Shown: positions 26,116 to 33,966 of the stretch, one piece after another | Numbering within the stretch: position 1 is the first letter of the stretch | Layout of the letters: each line of letters begins with the position of its first letter | Notes under the pieces: model-generated | Told to the model about the DNA's origin: nothing | The model's database searches: none | What the model saw: only the letters and a program-made list of their open reading frames with translations | DNA from: Chryseobacterium sp. G0186 | GTDB lineage: Bacteria > Bacteroidota > Bacteroidia > Flavobacteriales > Weeksellaceae | DNA: 64,000 nt | Direction: 5' to 3' | Assembly: GCF_003815675.1 (NCBI RefSeq) | Contig: NZ_CP033918.1 | Coordinates: 3,968,001 to 4,032,000 of the forward strand | Translations under genes and position numbers: made by a program

Positions 26116-27189
26116 ATGTCAGAAGATAACGAAGATTTTTTAGATGAAGAATTCCTGGACTCCAACAGTATCGAAAATATAGATATAGATGAAGAAAATA
26201 CAGGTTTGTATGAACATCTTAACATCACTGTTGATCCTAAACAGACTCCATTAAGAATTGATAAGTTTCTTTTAATACACAGGCAGAATTCTTCAAGGAA
26301 CAAAATTTCACAAACCTGCAGGGCTGGAAATGTTGTAGTGAATGGGACTGCGGTAAAGCAAAATTACCGTGTGAAACCCGGGGATCAGATTTCCGTATTG
26401 CTTACCCGTCCTCCAAGGGAAAATGTTATTATTCCACAGGATATACCTGTTAATATTGTCTATGAAGATGATGATCTTGTAGTAGTGGATAAAGAAGCAG
26501 GAATGGTGGTGCATCCGGGACATGGGAACTGGGATGGTACATTGGTAAATGCCTTGGCGTTTCATTTTGAAAAGAACGGAGAGAAGTCTGATCTTGACAG
26601 AGTAGGGCTTGTTCACAGGATTGATAAGGATACATCCGGGCTGCTGGTGATTGCTAAGAATGAATATGCTTTAAGCTTTTTGGCAAAACAGTTTTTTAAC
26701 AGAACGACCAAAAGACTTTACTGGGCTTTTGTATGGGGAAATCTTCAGGATGAAGAGGGAACTATCAGAGGACATGTGGGAAGGCATCCGAAAAACAGAA
26801 TGCAGATGTCTGTGTATGAAGATGGAAGTCACGGTAAACATGCTGTTACGCACTATAAAGTCTTGGAAAGATTCAAATATATGACATGGGTTGAGTGTAA
26901 ACTTGAGACAGGAAGAACCCATCAGATCAGGGCTCATTTCAAACATATAGGACATACATTGTTTAATGATGAAAGATATGAGGGACATACACCGCTAAGA
27001 GGAATAAACCTTCCCAAGTACAAGCAGTTTATTAAAAATGTTTTTGAAATTTTGCCAAGACATGCTTTGCATGCGCACACCCTTGGATTTATACACCCAA
27101 CAACTAAAAAGGAATTATATTTTGAAAGCCCAATGCCTAAAGATATGACGGATGCCGTAAAAAAATGGAGAATTTATTTAGAAAACTAA
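26116..27189 (+). CDS. RluA family pseudouridine synthase (RluD-like)
   Basis: Converts specific uridines in rRNA to pseudouridine. An acidic N-terminal tail (about 1-40) is followed by an S4 RNA-binding domain (about 45-100, RIDKFLLIHRQNSSRNKISQ) and the catalytic domain with VHRIDKDTSGLLVIAKN, catalytic Asp near residue 170. Length (357 aa) and S4 domain match RluC/RluD-type enzymes. I use the ATG at 26116; the frame extends upstream only to a non-ATG codon. The exact rRNA target cannot be read from the sequence. Confidence 0.93.
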   Translation: MSEDNEDFLDEEFLDSNSIENIDIDEENTGLYEHLNITVDPKQTPLRIDKFLLIHRQNSSRNKISQTCRAGNVVVNGTAVKQNYRVKPGDQISVLLTRPPRENVIIPQDIPVNIVYEDDDLVVVDKEAGMVVHPGHGNWDGTLVNALAFHFEKNGEKSDLDRVGLVHRIDKDTSGLLVIAKNEYALSFLAKQFFNRTTKRLYWAFVWGNLQDEEGTIRGHVGRHPKNRMQMSVYEDGSHGKHAVTHYKVLERFKYMTWVECKLETGRTHQIRAHFKHIGHTLFNDERYEGHTPLRGINLPKYKQFIKNVFEILPRHALHAHTLGFIHPTTKKELYFESPMPKDMTDAVKKWRIYLEN

Positions 27190-27209
27190 AAATATATTGA
27201 GAATTTTTT

Positions 27210-27217
27210 TATATTTG
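27210..27217 (+). promoter_or_regulatory. -7 promoter element for the PorP-like gene
   Basis: TATATTTG, a full match, 23 bases before the ATG at 27241, which supports that start over an in-frame TTG at 27223. Confidence 0.5.
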
Positions 27218-27240
27218 TTGAATTGAAATCAAGATTTGTT

Positions 27241-28191
27241 ATGAGAAAACTATATGCTATCGTATGTTTAGCTCTTTTGTCAAATGCATACAAAGCACAA
27301 GAATCACTACCATATTATCAACAATATCTTTTGGATGGTGATTTCCTGTTCAACCCAGCTCAGTACGGTAAAACAGACTACGTACAGCTTAATGCCATTT
27401 ATCAAAAGCAATTTTCAAAATTCAGTGAATCCCCAAATGTACAGTCAGTGGGAATCAATGCTAACATTTTCGATAGAGTAGGTGCCGGTCTTACAGTATT
27501 TAGAGACAGTAACGGAGCAGAATCTTCTGGTGGTGTTACGGCAGGTGCTTCATATTTTATTCCTCTAAGTAGTGAAGGAGACAGAAAAGATCAATTCTCC
27601 TTTGGTACAAGTGTAAGTCTCTATAATAGAAATTTTGATTATTCTAAAATTAATGTTGAAGAGCAAGGTGATCCATTAGTAAGAGGAGAAGAAAGTAATA
27701 TCTTCATGGCTTACGCAAACTTTGGTTTGGCTGCTACCTATAAAAACCTTTTCGGGGGTGTTTCCGTAAATGATATCGCATTAGGTAATGATAAACCTAT
27801 TGTAAACGGATACGAGCCTTCTCCAATTAAATTCTTCCTAAACTTAGGATATAACTGGCATATCGCTGATAATATTATGTTGACACCGGCTGCGATGATC
27901 AACCTGAATACCAACTCAACAAGAGTAATGGATTATAACCTAATGGCTACATTCTCAAATGATATCAATGCATTTTCTTTTGGGGTAAGCTATAGAGCTG
28001 CTCAAAATAGATTTGATAGCCAGCAGTTGGAAATTGCTCCAATTGTTAAAGTAAGATTCAACAAATTTATGATTGGAGCTACTTACAACCTTGGATTATC
28101 TGATATTCAGAAATACGGAGGAAACAGCTTCATGATCGGACTGGGGTATAACTTCGATAACTTTATTAATGTTCGAGGATATAGATATTAA
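27241..28191 (+). CDS. PorP/SprF family type IX secretion system membrane protein
   Basis: Outer-membrane beta-barrel protein of the PorP/SprF family, which in gliding Bacteroidetes supports type IX secretion and attachment of SprB-like adhesins. A signal peptide is seen (MRKLYAIVCLALLSNAYKAQ, cleavage after about residue 20), then QQYLLDGDFLFNPAQYG, the typical PorP opening, and a series of amphipathic strands ending with FDNFINVRGYRY. 316 residues from the ATG. No large adhesin gene is adjacent here, so it is a solitary paralogue. Role in secretion inferred from the family. Confidence 0.9.
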   Translation: MRKLYAIVCLALLSNAYKAQESLPYYQQYLLDGDFLFNPAQYGKTDYVQLNAIYQKQFSKFSESPNVQSVGINANIFDRVGAGLTVFRDSNGAESSGGVTAGASYFIPLSSEGDRKDQFSFGTSVSLYNRNFDYSKINVEEQGDPLVRGEESNIFMAYANFGLAATYKNLFGGVSVNDIALGNDKPIVNGYEPSPIKFFLNLGYNWHIADNIMLTPAAMINLNTNSTRVMDYNLMATFSNDINAFSFGVSYRAAQNRFDSQQLEIAPIVKVRFNKFMIGATYNLGLSDIQKYGGNSFMIGLGYNFDNFINVRGYRY

Positions 28192-28206
28192 TCAATTTAA
28201 TTTAAA

Positions 28207-28214
28207 TAAATTTG
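28207..28214 (+). promoter_or_regulatory. -7 promoter element upstream of hemW
   Basis: TAAATTTG, a full match, 27 bases before the hemW ATG. The terminator hairpin of the PorP-like gene starts at the same place, so the hemW leader would contain that hairpin. Confidence 0.45.
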
Positions 28215-28240
28215 AGCTCTGAATTTTTCAGGGCTTTTTT
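28213..28240 (+). terminator. Terminator of the PorP-like gene abutting the hemW start
   Basis: GAGCTCTGA/TCAGGGCTT imperfect stem (one G-T pair) followed by a T run that runs directly into the hemW ATG at 28242. Confidence 0.7.
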
Positions 28241-28241
28241 T

Positions 28242-29366
28242 ATGATATATATTCACATTCCATTCTGTAAACAAAAATGCAGTTATTGCAATTTCCATTT
28301 TTCAACGTCCCTGAATTTTAAGGACGAAATGCTTCGTGCCATGAAAACCGAAATACTGCTTAGAAAAGATGAATTGCAGAATAAGAATTTGAAATCCCTG
28401 TATTTTGGAGGCGGAACTCCGTCTATCCTTTCAGTGGATGAAATCAATTCTTTAATTGATGAGGTGTTGCGCCACTTCAGTTTTGACAGAGATATTGAGG
28501 TTACATTAGAAGCCAATCCGGATGATCTGGATAAGAACTTTTTGAAACAGTTGGCTGGGACTTCTGTCAATCGTTTATCGATCGGAACTCAAAGTTTCTT
28601 TGAGGAAGATCTTAAACTGATGAATCGCGCCCACACCGCTTCAGAAGCAGAAGGTTCTATTAAACGTGCACAGGATTTTGGATTTGAAAACCTGAGTATC
28701 GATTTAATTTATGGTTCCCCTACTTCCAATCTGGAAATCTGGAAAGAAAATCTCCATAAAACCATTGCTCTGGAGGTACCTCATATTTCGTCTTATGCCT
28801 TAACTGTGGAACCTAAGACAGCTTTAGAAAACTGGATTTCAAAAGGGAAAGTAAAAAGCCCAAGGGAGGAAGAACAAAACAAAGAATTCTATTATCTTTC
28901 AGACTTTTTAAAGGATCACGGTTTTGAGCATTATGAAGTGTCAAACTTTGCCAAACCCGGCTTTTATTCCAGACATAATTCTGCGTACTGGAAGTATCAG
29001 GAATACCTGGGAATAGGGCCGTCTGCACATTCGTATAACGGATTTGATGTGAGAAGCTGGAATGTGGCGAATAATCAGCAATATATTAAGAAGCTTAATG
29101 AAAAACTTTTGCCTAAGGAAGAGGAAATTCTTTCTCTAGAAGATCAGTTTAATGAAATGATCATGATTGGTTTACGAACAATTTGGGGAGTTGATCTGAA
29201 GAGTTTACAGGATAAATTCAACGACAGGTTTCTTGAACACTTTCAAAATGAAATTAAACAGAAGATGCAGGATGGTATTTTAATCATTGAGGATAATCAC
29301 TTAAAAATACCTGAAAAGCATTGGTTTATGGCAGATGGAATCGCCTCAGATTTATTTTTAGTATAA
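28242..29366 (+). CDS. hemW: HemW-type radical SAM heme chaperone
   Basis: Radical SAM protein of the HemN-like HemW family, a heme-binding chaperone that delivers heme to respiratory enzymes, rather than a true coproporphyrinogen dehydrogenase. The N-terminus IHIPFCKQKCSYCNF has the CxxxCxxC cluster at Cys 9, 13 and 16, and YFGGGTPSIL lies near 57-66. The enzyme-type HemN usually has an extra N-terminal region, which is absent here. The start at the ATG 28242 is fixed by the conserved MIYIHIPFC. 374 residues, normal length. Confidence 0.93.
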   Translation: MIYIHIPFCKQKCSYCNFHFSTSLNFKDEMLRAMKTEILLRKDELQNKNLKSLYFGGGTPSILSVDEINSLIDEVLRHFSFDRDIEVTLEANPDDLDKNFLKQLAGTSVNRLSIGTQSFFEEDLKLMNRAHTASEAEGSIKRAQDFGFENLSIDLIYGSPTSNLEIWKENLHKTIALEVPHISSYALTVEPKTALENWISKGKVKSPREEEQNKEFYYLSDFLKDHGFEHYEVSNFAKPGFYSRHNSAYWKYQEYLGIGPSAHSYNGFDVRSWNVANNQQYIKKLNEKLLPKEEEILSLEDQFNEMIMIGLRTIWGVDLKSLQDKFNDRFLEHFQNEIKQKMQDGILIIEDNHLKIPEKHWFMADGIASDLFLV

Positions 29367-29468
29367 AGTAAAAGCGAGACTTCGATTTCCCTCCGCCTGA
29401 CTGATTTAAAAATATAATTCAGAAAATACAAAATAAGACAAAACGATACAAAATACAATGTAATTCAT

Positions 29469-29476
29469 TAATTTTG
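29469..29476 (+). promoter_or_regulatory. -7 promoter element for murI
   Basis: TAATTTTG, a full match, 18 bases before the TTG at 29495. It overlaps an upstream in-frame TTG at 29474 and so excludes that codon. Confidence 0.5.
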
Positions 29477-29494
29477 TATAAAATTTCAGTTCAT

Positions 29495-30325
29495 TTGAAA
29501 ACTAAAAAGCAAGATTATTCGCATCTTTCAACCAACCAGCCTATCGGTATTTTTGATAGTGGAGTAGGAGGACTTACTGTAGCTAAGGAAATTAAAAGAC
29601 TTCTTCCCCATGAAGATCTTATTTACTTTGGTGATACGAAGCACCTTCCCTATGGAGAAAAGTCAAAAGAAGCGATCATAGAATATTCTACAAAGATCAC
29701 CAATTTCCTACTGGAACAAAACTGTAAGGCCATCGTAATTGCCTGTAATACCGCTACGGCAAATGCTTTGAATGAAGTCATGCAGTCTGTTGCCGGTAAG
29801 GTTCCTGTAATTGATGTGATTAATCCTGTTGCTGAAAAAGTATCCTATGAGATTCATAATAATGTGGGGGTTATTGCGACCAAGGCAACTGTGAACTCCG
29901 GTCTTTATAAAAAAAGCATCAGAAAGCATAATAAGTGGATTAAGGTTGATGAATTGGCCACTCCACTACTGGTTCCTGCCATTGAAGAAGGATTCAAGAA
30001 TCATCCGATTACCCATGCTATTATTTACAATTATTTAAGCAATAGCAAGCTGAAAAATATTGAAACTTTAATTTTGGGTTGTACCCATTATCCATTATTA
30101 ATCGATGAAATTAAACAGTATTACGGAAATAGGGTGCGCGTTATAGACTCTCCTAATATTGTTGCCAACCATCTGAAGATTATCCTGGATAAATACAATC
30201 TTCTTAATGATAATAACCCAACACCGAATTATCATTTTTATCTTTCAGACCTTACGAAGAATTTTGAAAAGATCTCCAAAAAGTTTTTTGGTAAAACGAT
30301 TGATCTTGAACTAAAAGTATTATAA
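29495..30325 (+). CDS. murI: Glutamate racemase
   Basis: Cofactor-independent racemase converting L-Glu to D-Glu for peptidoglycan. Motifs: PIGIFDSGVGGLTV (about 16-29), DTKHLPYG near 49-56, first catalytic Cys in VIACNTATA near 86-94, second in LILGCTHYPLL near 196-206. The upstream in-frame TTG (29474) sits inside the -7 element, so I use the TTG at 29495; no ATG is available before the conserved N-terminus. A TTG start may limit translation. 276 residues, normal length. Confidence 0.94.
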   Translation: MKTKKQDYSHLSTNQPIGIFDSGVGGLTVAKEIKRLLPHEDLIYFGDTKHLPYGEKSKEAIIEYSTKITNFLLEQNCKAIVIACNTATANALNEVMQSVAGKVPVIDVINPVAEKVSYEIHNNVGVIATKATVNSGLYKKSIRKHNKWIKVDELATPLLVPAIEEGFKNHPITHAIIYNYLSNSKLKNIETLILGCTHYPLLIDEIKQYYGNRVRVIDSPNIVANHLKIILDKYNLLNDNNPTPNYHFYLSDLTKNFEKISKKFFGKTIDLELKVL

Positions 30326-30330
30326 ATATA

Positions 30331-30362
30331 AAGTCTGCCTCATGGAGAAGCAGACTTTTTTA
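30331..30362 (+). terminator. Rho-independent terminator after murI
   Basis: AAGTCTGC/GCAGACTT stem with an 11-base loop and a T run. Confidence 0.85.
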
Positions 30363-30499
30363 TTCTTTAAAATGTTCTCTCGCTGATTTCGGAAATCACA
30401 TAGATATTATAGTGAGAAGATAAGAATCACTCAATACATTTTTAAGAAGATTACTATTTAAGTTCCGTTCGTTCTTTGAGAGAAAGTCCATTCTTGGAA

Positions 30500-31099
30500 C
30501 TATGCTTCCAAAATGACATGCTCAGCCTTTAGTCTTGCTTTTGGAGTGAATTGAGGCTGGTTGGCATCCGTTTCTGTTTTTTCTCCAATGGCTACTGCAA
30601 AAAGAGTTTCATAATTTTCGTTTTTCAGGATATCATCATATTGATCTGGTTCAATCCCTTCCATTGGCGTAGAATCTATTCCCATATCAGCACATGCAGA
30701 AAGCAGTATTCCCAGTGATAAATATACCTGATGAGCCATCCAGGACTTTACGGCAGCTTCTCCCTTAGGTTTTACTCTGTTTTTATAGTAGTTTACATTT
30801 CCTTCAGAAAGATTTTCTTCAATTTGTTTTTCAAAATCTTCTGGGCTTTTGATCACCTGAAAAATAATCAGGTGGCTGCAGTCCAATACTTTTTCTTTAT
30901 TGATGAATGAAACTTCTGCCAACTGATTCTTCAGTTCACTTCGGTTTACAAAGATAAAGTTCCATGGTTGGCTGTTGATGGATGACGGACTCAGGTTCAG
31001 GATTTCTTTCAGTTGTGAGATTTGTTCTTCACTGATGTTTCCTTGTGGGTTATACTTTTTCACAGTATACCTTGTTTTCATTTTGTCTAAAAAGTTCAT
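30500..31099 (-). CDS. Nitroreductase family protein (NAD(P)H-dependent FMN oxidoreductase)
   Basis: FMN-dependent NAD(P)H oxidoreductase of the nitroreductase superfamily (NfsB-like), cytoplasmic, able in the family to reduce nitroaromatics, quinones or flavins. Signatures: RYTVKKYNPQ near residues 10-19, LSPSSINSQPWNFIFV near 35-50 (FMN site), and DMGIDSTPMEG near 138-148. 199 residues. It is divergent from an HxlR regulator and shares with it a 19-bp inverted repeat at both start codons, so regulation by that protein is likely. Physiological substrate unknown. Confidence 0.91.
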   Translation of the reverse strand: MNFLDKMKTRYTVKKYNPQGNISEEQISQLKEILNLSPSSINSQPWNFIFVNRSELKNQLAEVSFINKEKVLDCSHLIIFQVIKSPEDFEKQIEENLSEGNVNYYKNRVKPKGEAAVKSWMAHQVYLSLGILLSACADMGIDSTPMEGIEPDQYDDILKNENYETLFAVAIGEKTETDANQPQFTPKARLKAEHVILEA

Positions 31100-31100
31100 A

Positions 31101-31119
31101 ATTTTATACTATCATTTTT
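31101..31119. promoter_or_regulatory. HxlR operator candidate, left copy
   Basis: ATTTTATACTATCATTTTT, which recurs as a perfect inverted copy at 31166-31184. It lies directly before the nitroreductase ATG (31099). The left copy also contains a fuller dyad, ACTAT (31108-31112) with ATAGT (31120-31124), making it the more complete binding site. Confidence 0.65.
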
Positions 31120-31126
31120 ATAGTTA

Positions 31127-31134
31127 CAAAATTA
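31127..31134 (-). promoter_or_regulatory. -7 promoter element for the nitroreductase gene
   Basis: TAATTTTG on the minus strand. The predicted initiation point falls in the left operator copy. Confidence 0.5.
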
Positions 31135-31146
31135 ATTTAAGTTTAT

Positions 31147-31154
31147 TAACTTTG
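31147..31154 (+). promoter_or_regulatory. -7 promoter element for the HxlR regulator gene
   Basis: TAACTTTG, a full match, 28 bases before the ATG at 31183. The right operator copy lies between it and the start codon. Confidence 0.5.
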
Positions 31155-31165
31155 CAATAACGGTA

Positions 31166-31184
31166 AAAAATGATAGTATAAAAT
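31166..31184. promoter_or_regulatory. HxlR operator candidate, right copy
   Basis: Perfect 19-bp inverted copy of the left site. Its last two bases are the A and T of the regulator's own ATG, suggesting autoregulation. Confidence 0.65.
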
Positions 31185-31530
31185 GTATACAATAGATAAC
31201 AAATCCTATCCTTGCTGTACCAGTGTTACAATGAGGTTTATAGGGGGAAAATGGAAAGCAGTAATTTTATATCATCTCATAGACGGAGCAAAGCGATATA
31301 ACGAATTAAGGAAGGTAATTCCTACCATTACAGAAAGAACATTGAGTCTTCAGCTCAAACAAATGGAAGAAGATAATATTATAGACCGAAAAGTGTTTAC
31401 AGAGAAACCTCCTTTAATGGTAGAATATACATTAACGGACTTTGGAAAGACCCTGCTACCTGTTTTAGAGGAAATTACAAAATGGGGGAAAGAAGCCCCG
31501 GAAATATCAAAAAAAATAATCAGGAATTAA
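31183..31530 (+). CDS. HxlR family winged helix-turn-helix regulator
   Basis: Dimeric winged-HTH transcription factor (115 aa). The HxlR signature is clear: CCTSVTMRFIGGKWKAVILY near residues 11-30, RYNELRKVIPTITERTLSLQ near 38-57 (recognition helix) and EYTLTDFGKTLLPVL near 80-94. The Cys pair at 11-12 occupies the position of the conserved sensor Cys in redox- or quinone-responsive HxlR members. Divergent from the nitroreductase, with an inverted repeat over both starts. It probably represses itself and the nitroreductase, responding to electrophiles; that is inference. Its 3' end overlaps rsmD by 4 bases in convergent orientation. Confidence 0.93.
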   Translation: MYTIDNKSYPCCTSVTMRFIGGKWKAVILYHLIDGAKRYNELRKVIPTITERTLSLQLKQMEEDNIIDRKVFTEKPPLMVEYTLTDFGKTLLPVLEEITKWGKEAPEISKKIIRN

Positions 31531-32099
31531 ATTTCCTGATTATCTTCTTTATTGGGATCAAAAAAACTGAAACTCACGTTACCGTATTTTCGTGTATCTA
31601 CCAGATTAGGGTGCTCCAGTTTCATTCTGCTTTGATGTTCTACAATAAGAACTCCGTTGGGCTTAAGGTATTTATTATTTAAAACCAGAGAGATTAATTC
31701 ATAATACTTTTTTTCTTCCATTTCGAAAGGAGCATCAGAAAAAACAATCTCAAAGGATTTTCTGTTTCTGAATTTCTTCAGCCAGTCAAATACATCACCT
31801 CGTTGTACGTTGATCTGAAGTGCCATATCAAGCTCTGAAGCAGTCGTATTAATAAAGGCTGTATGCTTTGGATTCATTTCAACAGAAGTTACATCCTGAC
31901 ATCCTCTGGAAGCATATTCAAAGGTTATGGAACCAATTCCTGCAAAAAGATCAAGCACGGAAATAGATTGCATATCATATTTGTTTTCCAGAATACTGAA
32001 TAGGGCCTCTTTGGCAAAATCAGTGGTTGGCCTTACATCAAAGTTTTTTGGGGCGGCAATTTTTTTGGCTTTCCATTTGCCTGATATTATTCTGAACAT
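31527..32099 (-). CDS. rsmD: RsmD family 16S rRNA (guanine-N2) methyltransferase
   Basis: SAM-dependent methyltransferase of the RsmD family, which methylates G966 of 16S rRNA in E. coli. Present are the N-terminal RIISGKWKAKKI, VRPTTDFAKEALFSIL near 22-37, and the SAM site LDLFAGIGSITFEYASRG near 49-66. The catalytic motif reads SDAPF instead of the usual DPPF. 190 residues, normal length. It lies downstream of the DUF3822 gene with a heptad array between. Confidence 0.9.
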   Translation of the reverse strand: MFRIISGKWKAKKIAAPKNFDVRPTTDFAKEALFSILENKYDMQSISVLDLFAGIGSITFEYASRGCQDVTSVEMNPKHTAFINTTASELDMALQINVQRGDVFDWLKKFRNRKSFEIVFSDAPFEMEEKKYYELISLVLNNKYLKPNGVLIVEHQSRMKLEHPNLVDTRKYGNVSFSFFDPNKEDNQEI

Positions 32100-32105
32100 G
32101 TTGTA

Positions 32106-32176
32106 TTAGGGTTTAGATAGATTATAGGTTAATTGCTATTTTGAGATCTGATCTCTTTTGCCTGCAACCTGCAACC
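32106..32176. repeat. Heptad array between rsmD and the DUF3822 gene
   Basis: Left part has in-phase 7-base units TTAGGGT, TTAGATA, GATTATA, GGTTAAT. The right part has two exact TGCAACC units (GGTTGCA on the other strand) that run into the DUF3822 stop codon at 32176. The middle is less regular. Confidence 0.5.
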
Positions 32177-32892
32177 TAATTTAGTATAAAATTCTTGTTG
32201 GGAATATTGTCAAAAACAATTTTAAGATTTTTAACAAATTTCTGAAGCTCTGAGATAAATGTTTCATTCTCTGTGGTTTCCCCGTAGGCGTAAAAACTGG
32301 TTTCATTGATACCAAATCCTATTTTACTCAATGTAAACATAATGAAGTAAAGGAAGTCAACTTCCGAGTTTACATCCAGATTGTTGTAAAGTATGATTTT
32401 CTTATTATCAATTGCAAAAAACTCACATTGATTATGATACAGGTTGATGTGAATCTCTTTATTGCTTTTATTGTTGATGGAACTTAGGAACTTTTCTCCG
32501 GAGAAATTAAAATGTACCGGGATAGCCAGTTCCTTTATTTTCTTGTAGTAATTCTTCGGGAAAGTATAATAAAACTGAATGTTGAATTTTTTGTTGATTG
32601 AAAGCATCAGCTCTTCTTTTTCCTTATCAGCAGGAGCATTGAAAGAGATCAGATCAAAGCCGGCATCATGCTCAGAAAACCCTTCAGGCATCAGAGTAAA
32701 ATGATTCCAAGCGGAAATCACCTGAATTTCATCAAAGCGCTGTTTGATAAGAACTTCATCCAGCTTTTCTTCAATAAGATTGGCTGAGGTTTCTTCAGTC
32801 ACAAAATAAGATTTTTCCTCCAGAATGCTTTTGTTTTTCACAATCTGATAGATCAATCCGTCTTTGGTAAAAAGTAAATTAAGTACGTTCAT
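32176..32892 (-). CDS. DUF3822 family protein
   Basis: 238-residue protein matching the Bacteroidetes-specific DUF3822 family, which is often next to rsmD. It starts NVLNLLFTKDGLIYQIV, contains VISAWNHFTLMPEGF near 59-73, and resembles an actin/ASKHA-type fold (ATPase-like beta strands), though no nucleotide motif is certain. Function unknown; the conserved neighbour suggests a link to ribosome biogenesis. Upstream Smr gene is 18 bases away and probably co-transcribed. Confidence 0.85.
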   Translation of the reverse strand: MNVLNLLFTKDGLIYQIVKNKSILEEKSYFVTEETSANLIEEKLDEVLIKQRFDEIQVISAWNHFTLMPEGFSEHDAGFDLISFNAPADKEKEELMLSINKKFNIQFYYTFPKNYYKKIKELAIPVHFNFSGEKFLSSINNKSNKEIHINLYHNQCEFFAIDNKKIILYNNLDVNSEVDFLYFIMFTLSKIGFGINETSFYAYGETTENETFISELQKFVKNLKIVFDNIPNKNFILN

Positions 32893-32910
32893 AGTTCAAT
32901 TCCTGCAAAT

Positions 32911-33405
32911 TTAGTGAAATTCTATCATTACCGCACCCGATTGATGATGAAGTATTTCCTTATTATAAAAATCAATATTGATCTGGCTTTCCAACACATC
33001 CCGAACCATCCTCTGCAGGGTTCCGTCACCAATGCCGTGTACAATCTCCAGTCTTTTCAGGTTATTTCTTCGGCAAAACTCAAGCACCTCGATCAATTTT
33101 TCCTTTTGAATAAACAATCTTTCAAAGCTGTTATAATCATTGGGATTCTTTACCAAATTATGAAAATGAAGGTCTAAAACCAAATGATTTTTCTGATGTT
33201 TTTTAGATATAATCTTTTTAGGTTCAGCCTTTTTTACTACTCTTATATTTTCGTAGAGGCCACGGTCCTTGGGAACAAGCTTTTCTTTAGGGTATTGGTG
33301 AGTAAAGCCATATTCATCCTTAAAAACCACAATGTTTCCTTTCACGGAAGTTACAACTCCGCTTAAATCCTCATCTACCACAGAAACGATATCACCAATT
33401 TTCAT
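32911..33405 (-). CDS. Smr domain-containing protein
   Basis: 164-residue protein with a small N-terminal beta domain (MKIGDIVSVVDEDLSGVV, about 1-50) and a C-terminal Smr domain (about 75-164), with the DLHFH motif near 78-82 and HGIGDGTLQRMVRDVL near 124-139. Smr domains are found in MutS2 and stand-alone nucleases that nick or cleave DNA or mRNA; here there is no MutS ATPase part. The exact role is unknown. It heads a possible Smr-DUF3822-rsmD unit. Confidence 0.88.
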   Translation of the reverse strand: MKIGDIVSVVDEDLSGVVTSVKGNIVVFKDEYGFTHQYPKEKLVPKDRGLYENIRVVKKAEPKKIISKKHQKNHLVLDLHFHNLVKNPNDYNSFERLFIQKEKLIEVLEFCRRNNLKRLEIVHGIGDGTLQRMVRDVLESQINIDFYNKEILHHQSGAVMIEFH

Positions 33406-33468
33406 AATTCTTAATCCTATTTTCCCTTTTGTAAAAACTTTAACTTTGATACAATCTCAGTTTTGTTT

Positions 33469-33966
33469 TTAAACTCTGGATCCTAATTCAATAATCTCCA
33501 AATCCTTAATCTCTTCACCATCCACCACAAACCGCATCATGGTTCTCATCTTGTGCCAGCCCTGCTTTCCACAGGCTCCGGGATTCAAATGTAAGAGACT
33601 ATTTTTTTCGTCATACATCGCCTTTAAAATGTGAGAATGCCCTGAAATAAATAATTTTGGAGTTTTTTCAGCGATTTCTTTTTGGGTCAGTGGAGTATAT
33701 CTCCCAGGATAACCCCCAATATGAATCATAAGAACCTCCAGTTTTTCACAGAAAAAACGATTCACTTCCGGAAATTCAGAACGAATCTTGGCATTGTCAA
33801 TATTTCCGTAAACTCCTTTTAAAGGTTTTATTTTTTCCAGTTGTTCAATAACATCCATACTGCCAAAGTCACCACAATGCCAGACTTCATCTGCCTGGGA
33901 GGCATATTCTAGAATCCGATCGTCGATATAGGAATGAGAATCGGAAAGGAGTAGGATCTTTGTCAT
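33469..33966 (-). CDS. Metallophosphoesterase (YfcE/MJ0936-type phosphodiesterase)
   Basis: Compact calcineurin-like phosphoesterase of 165 residues. Motifs: ILLSDSHSYID near 4-14, WHCGDFGS near 29-36, GVYGNIDNAK near 51-60, MIHIGGYPG near 80-88 and SGHSHIL near 108-114. The family includes phosphodiesterases of unknown substrate. Its ATG overlaps the stop of the upstream exported protein gene by one base. Confidence 0.9.
   Translation of the reverse strand: MTKILLLSDSHSYIDDRILEYASQADEVWHCGDFGSMDVIEQLEKIKPLKGVYGNIDNAKIRSEFPEVNRFFCEKLEVLMIHIGGYPGRYTPLTQKEIAEKTPKLFISGHSHILKAMYDEKNSLLHLNPGACGKQGWHKMRTMMRFVVDGEEIKDLEIIELGSRV

Noticed and set aside
29400..29460. ACAAAAT-rich stretch before murI as a heptad array
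   Set aside because: It is low-complexity A-rich sequence whose spacing does not hold a 7-base phase.
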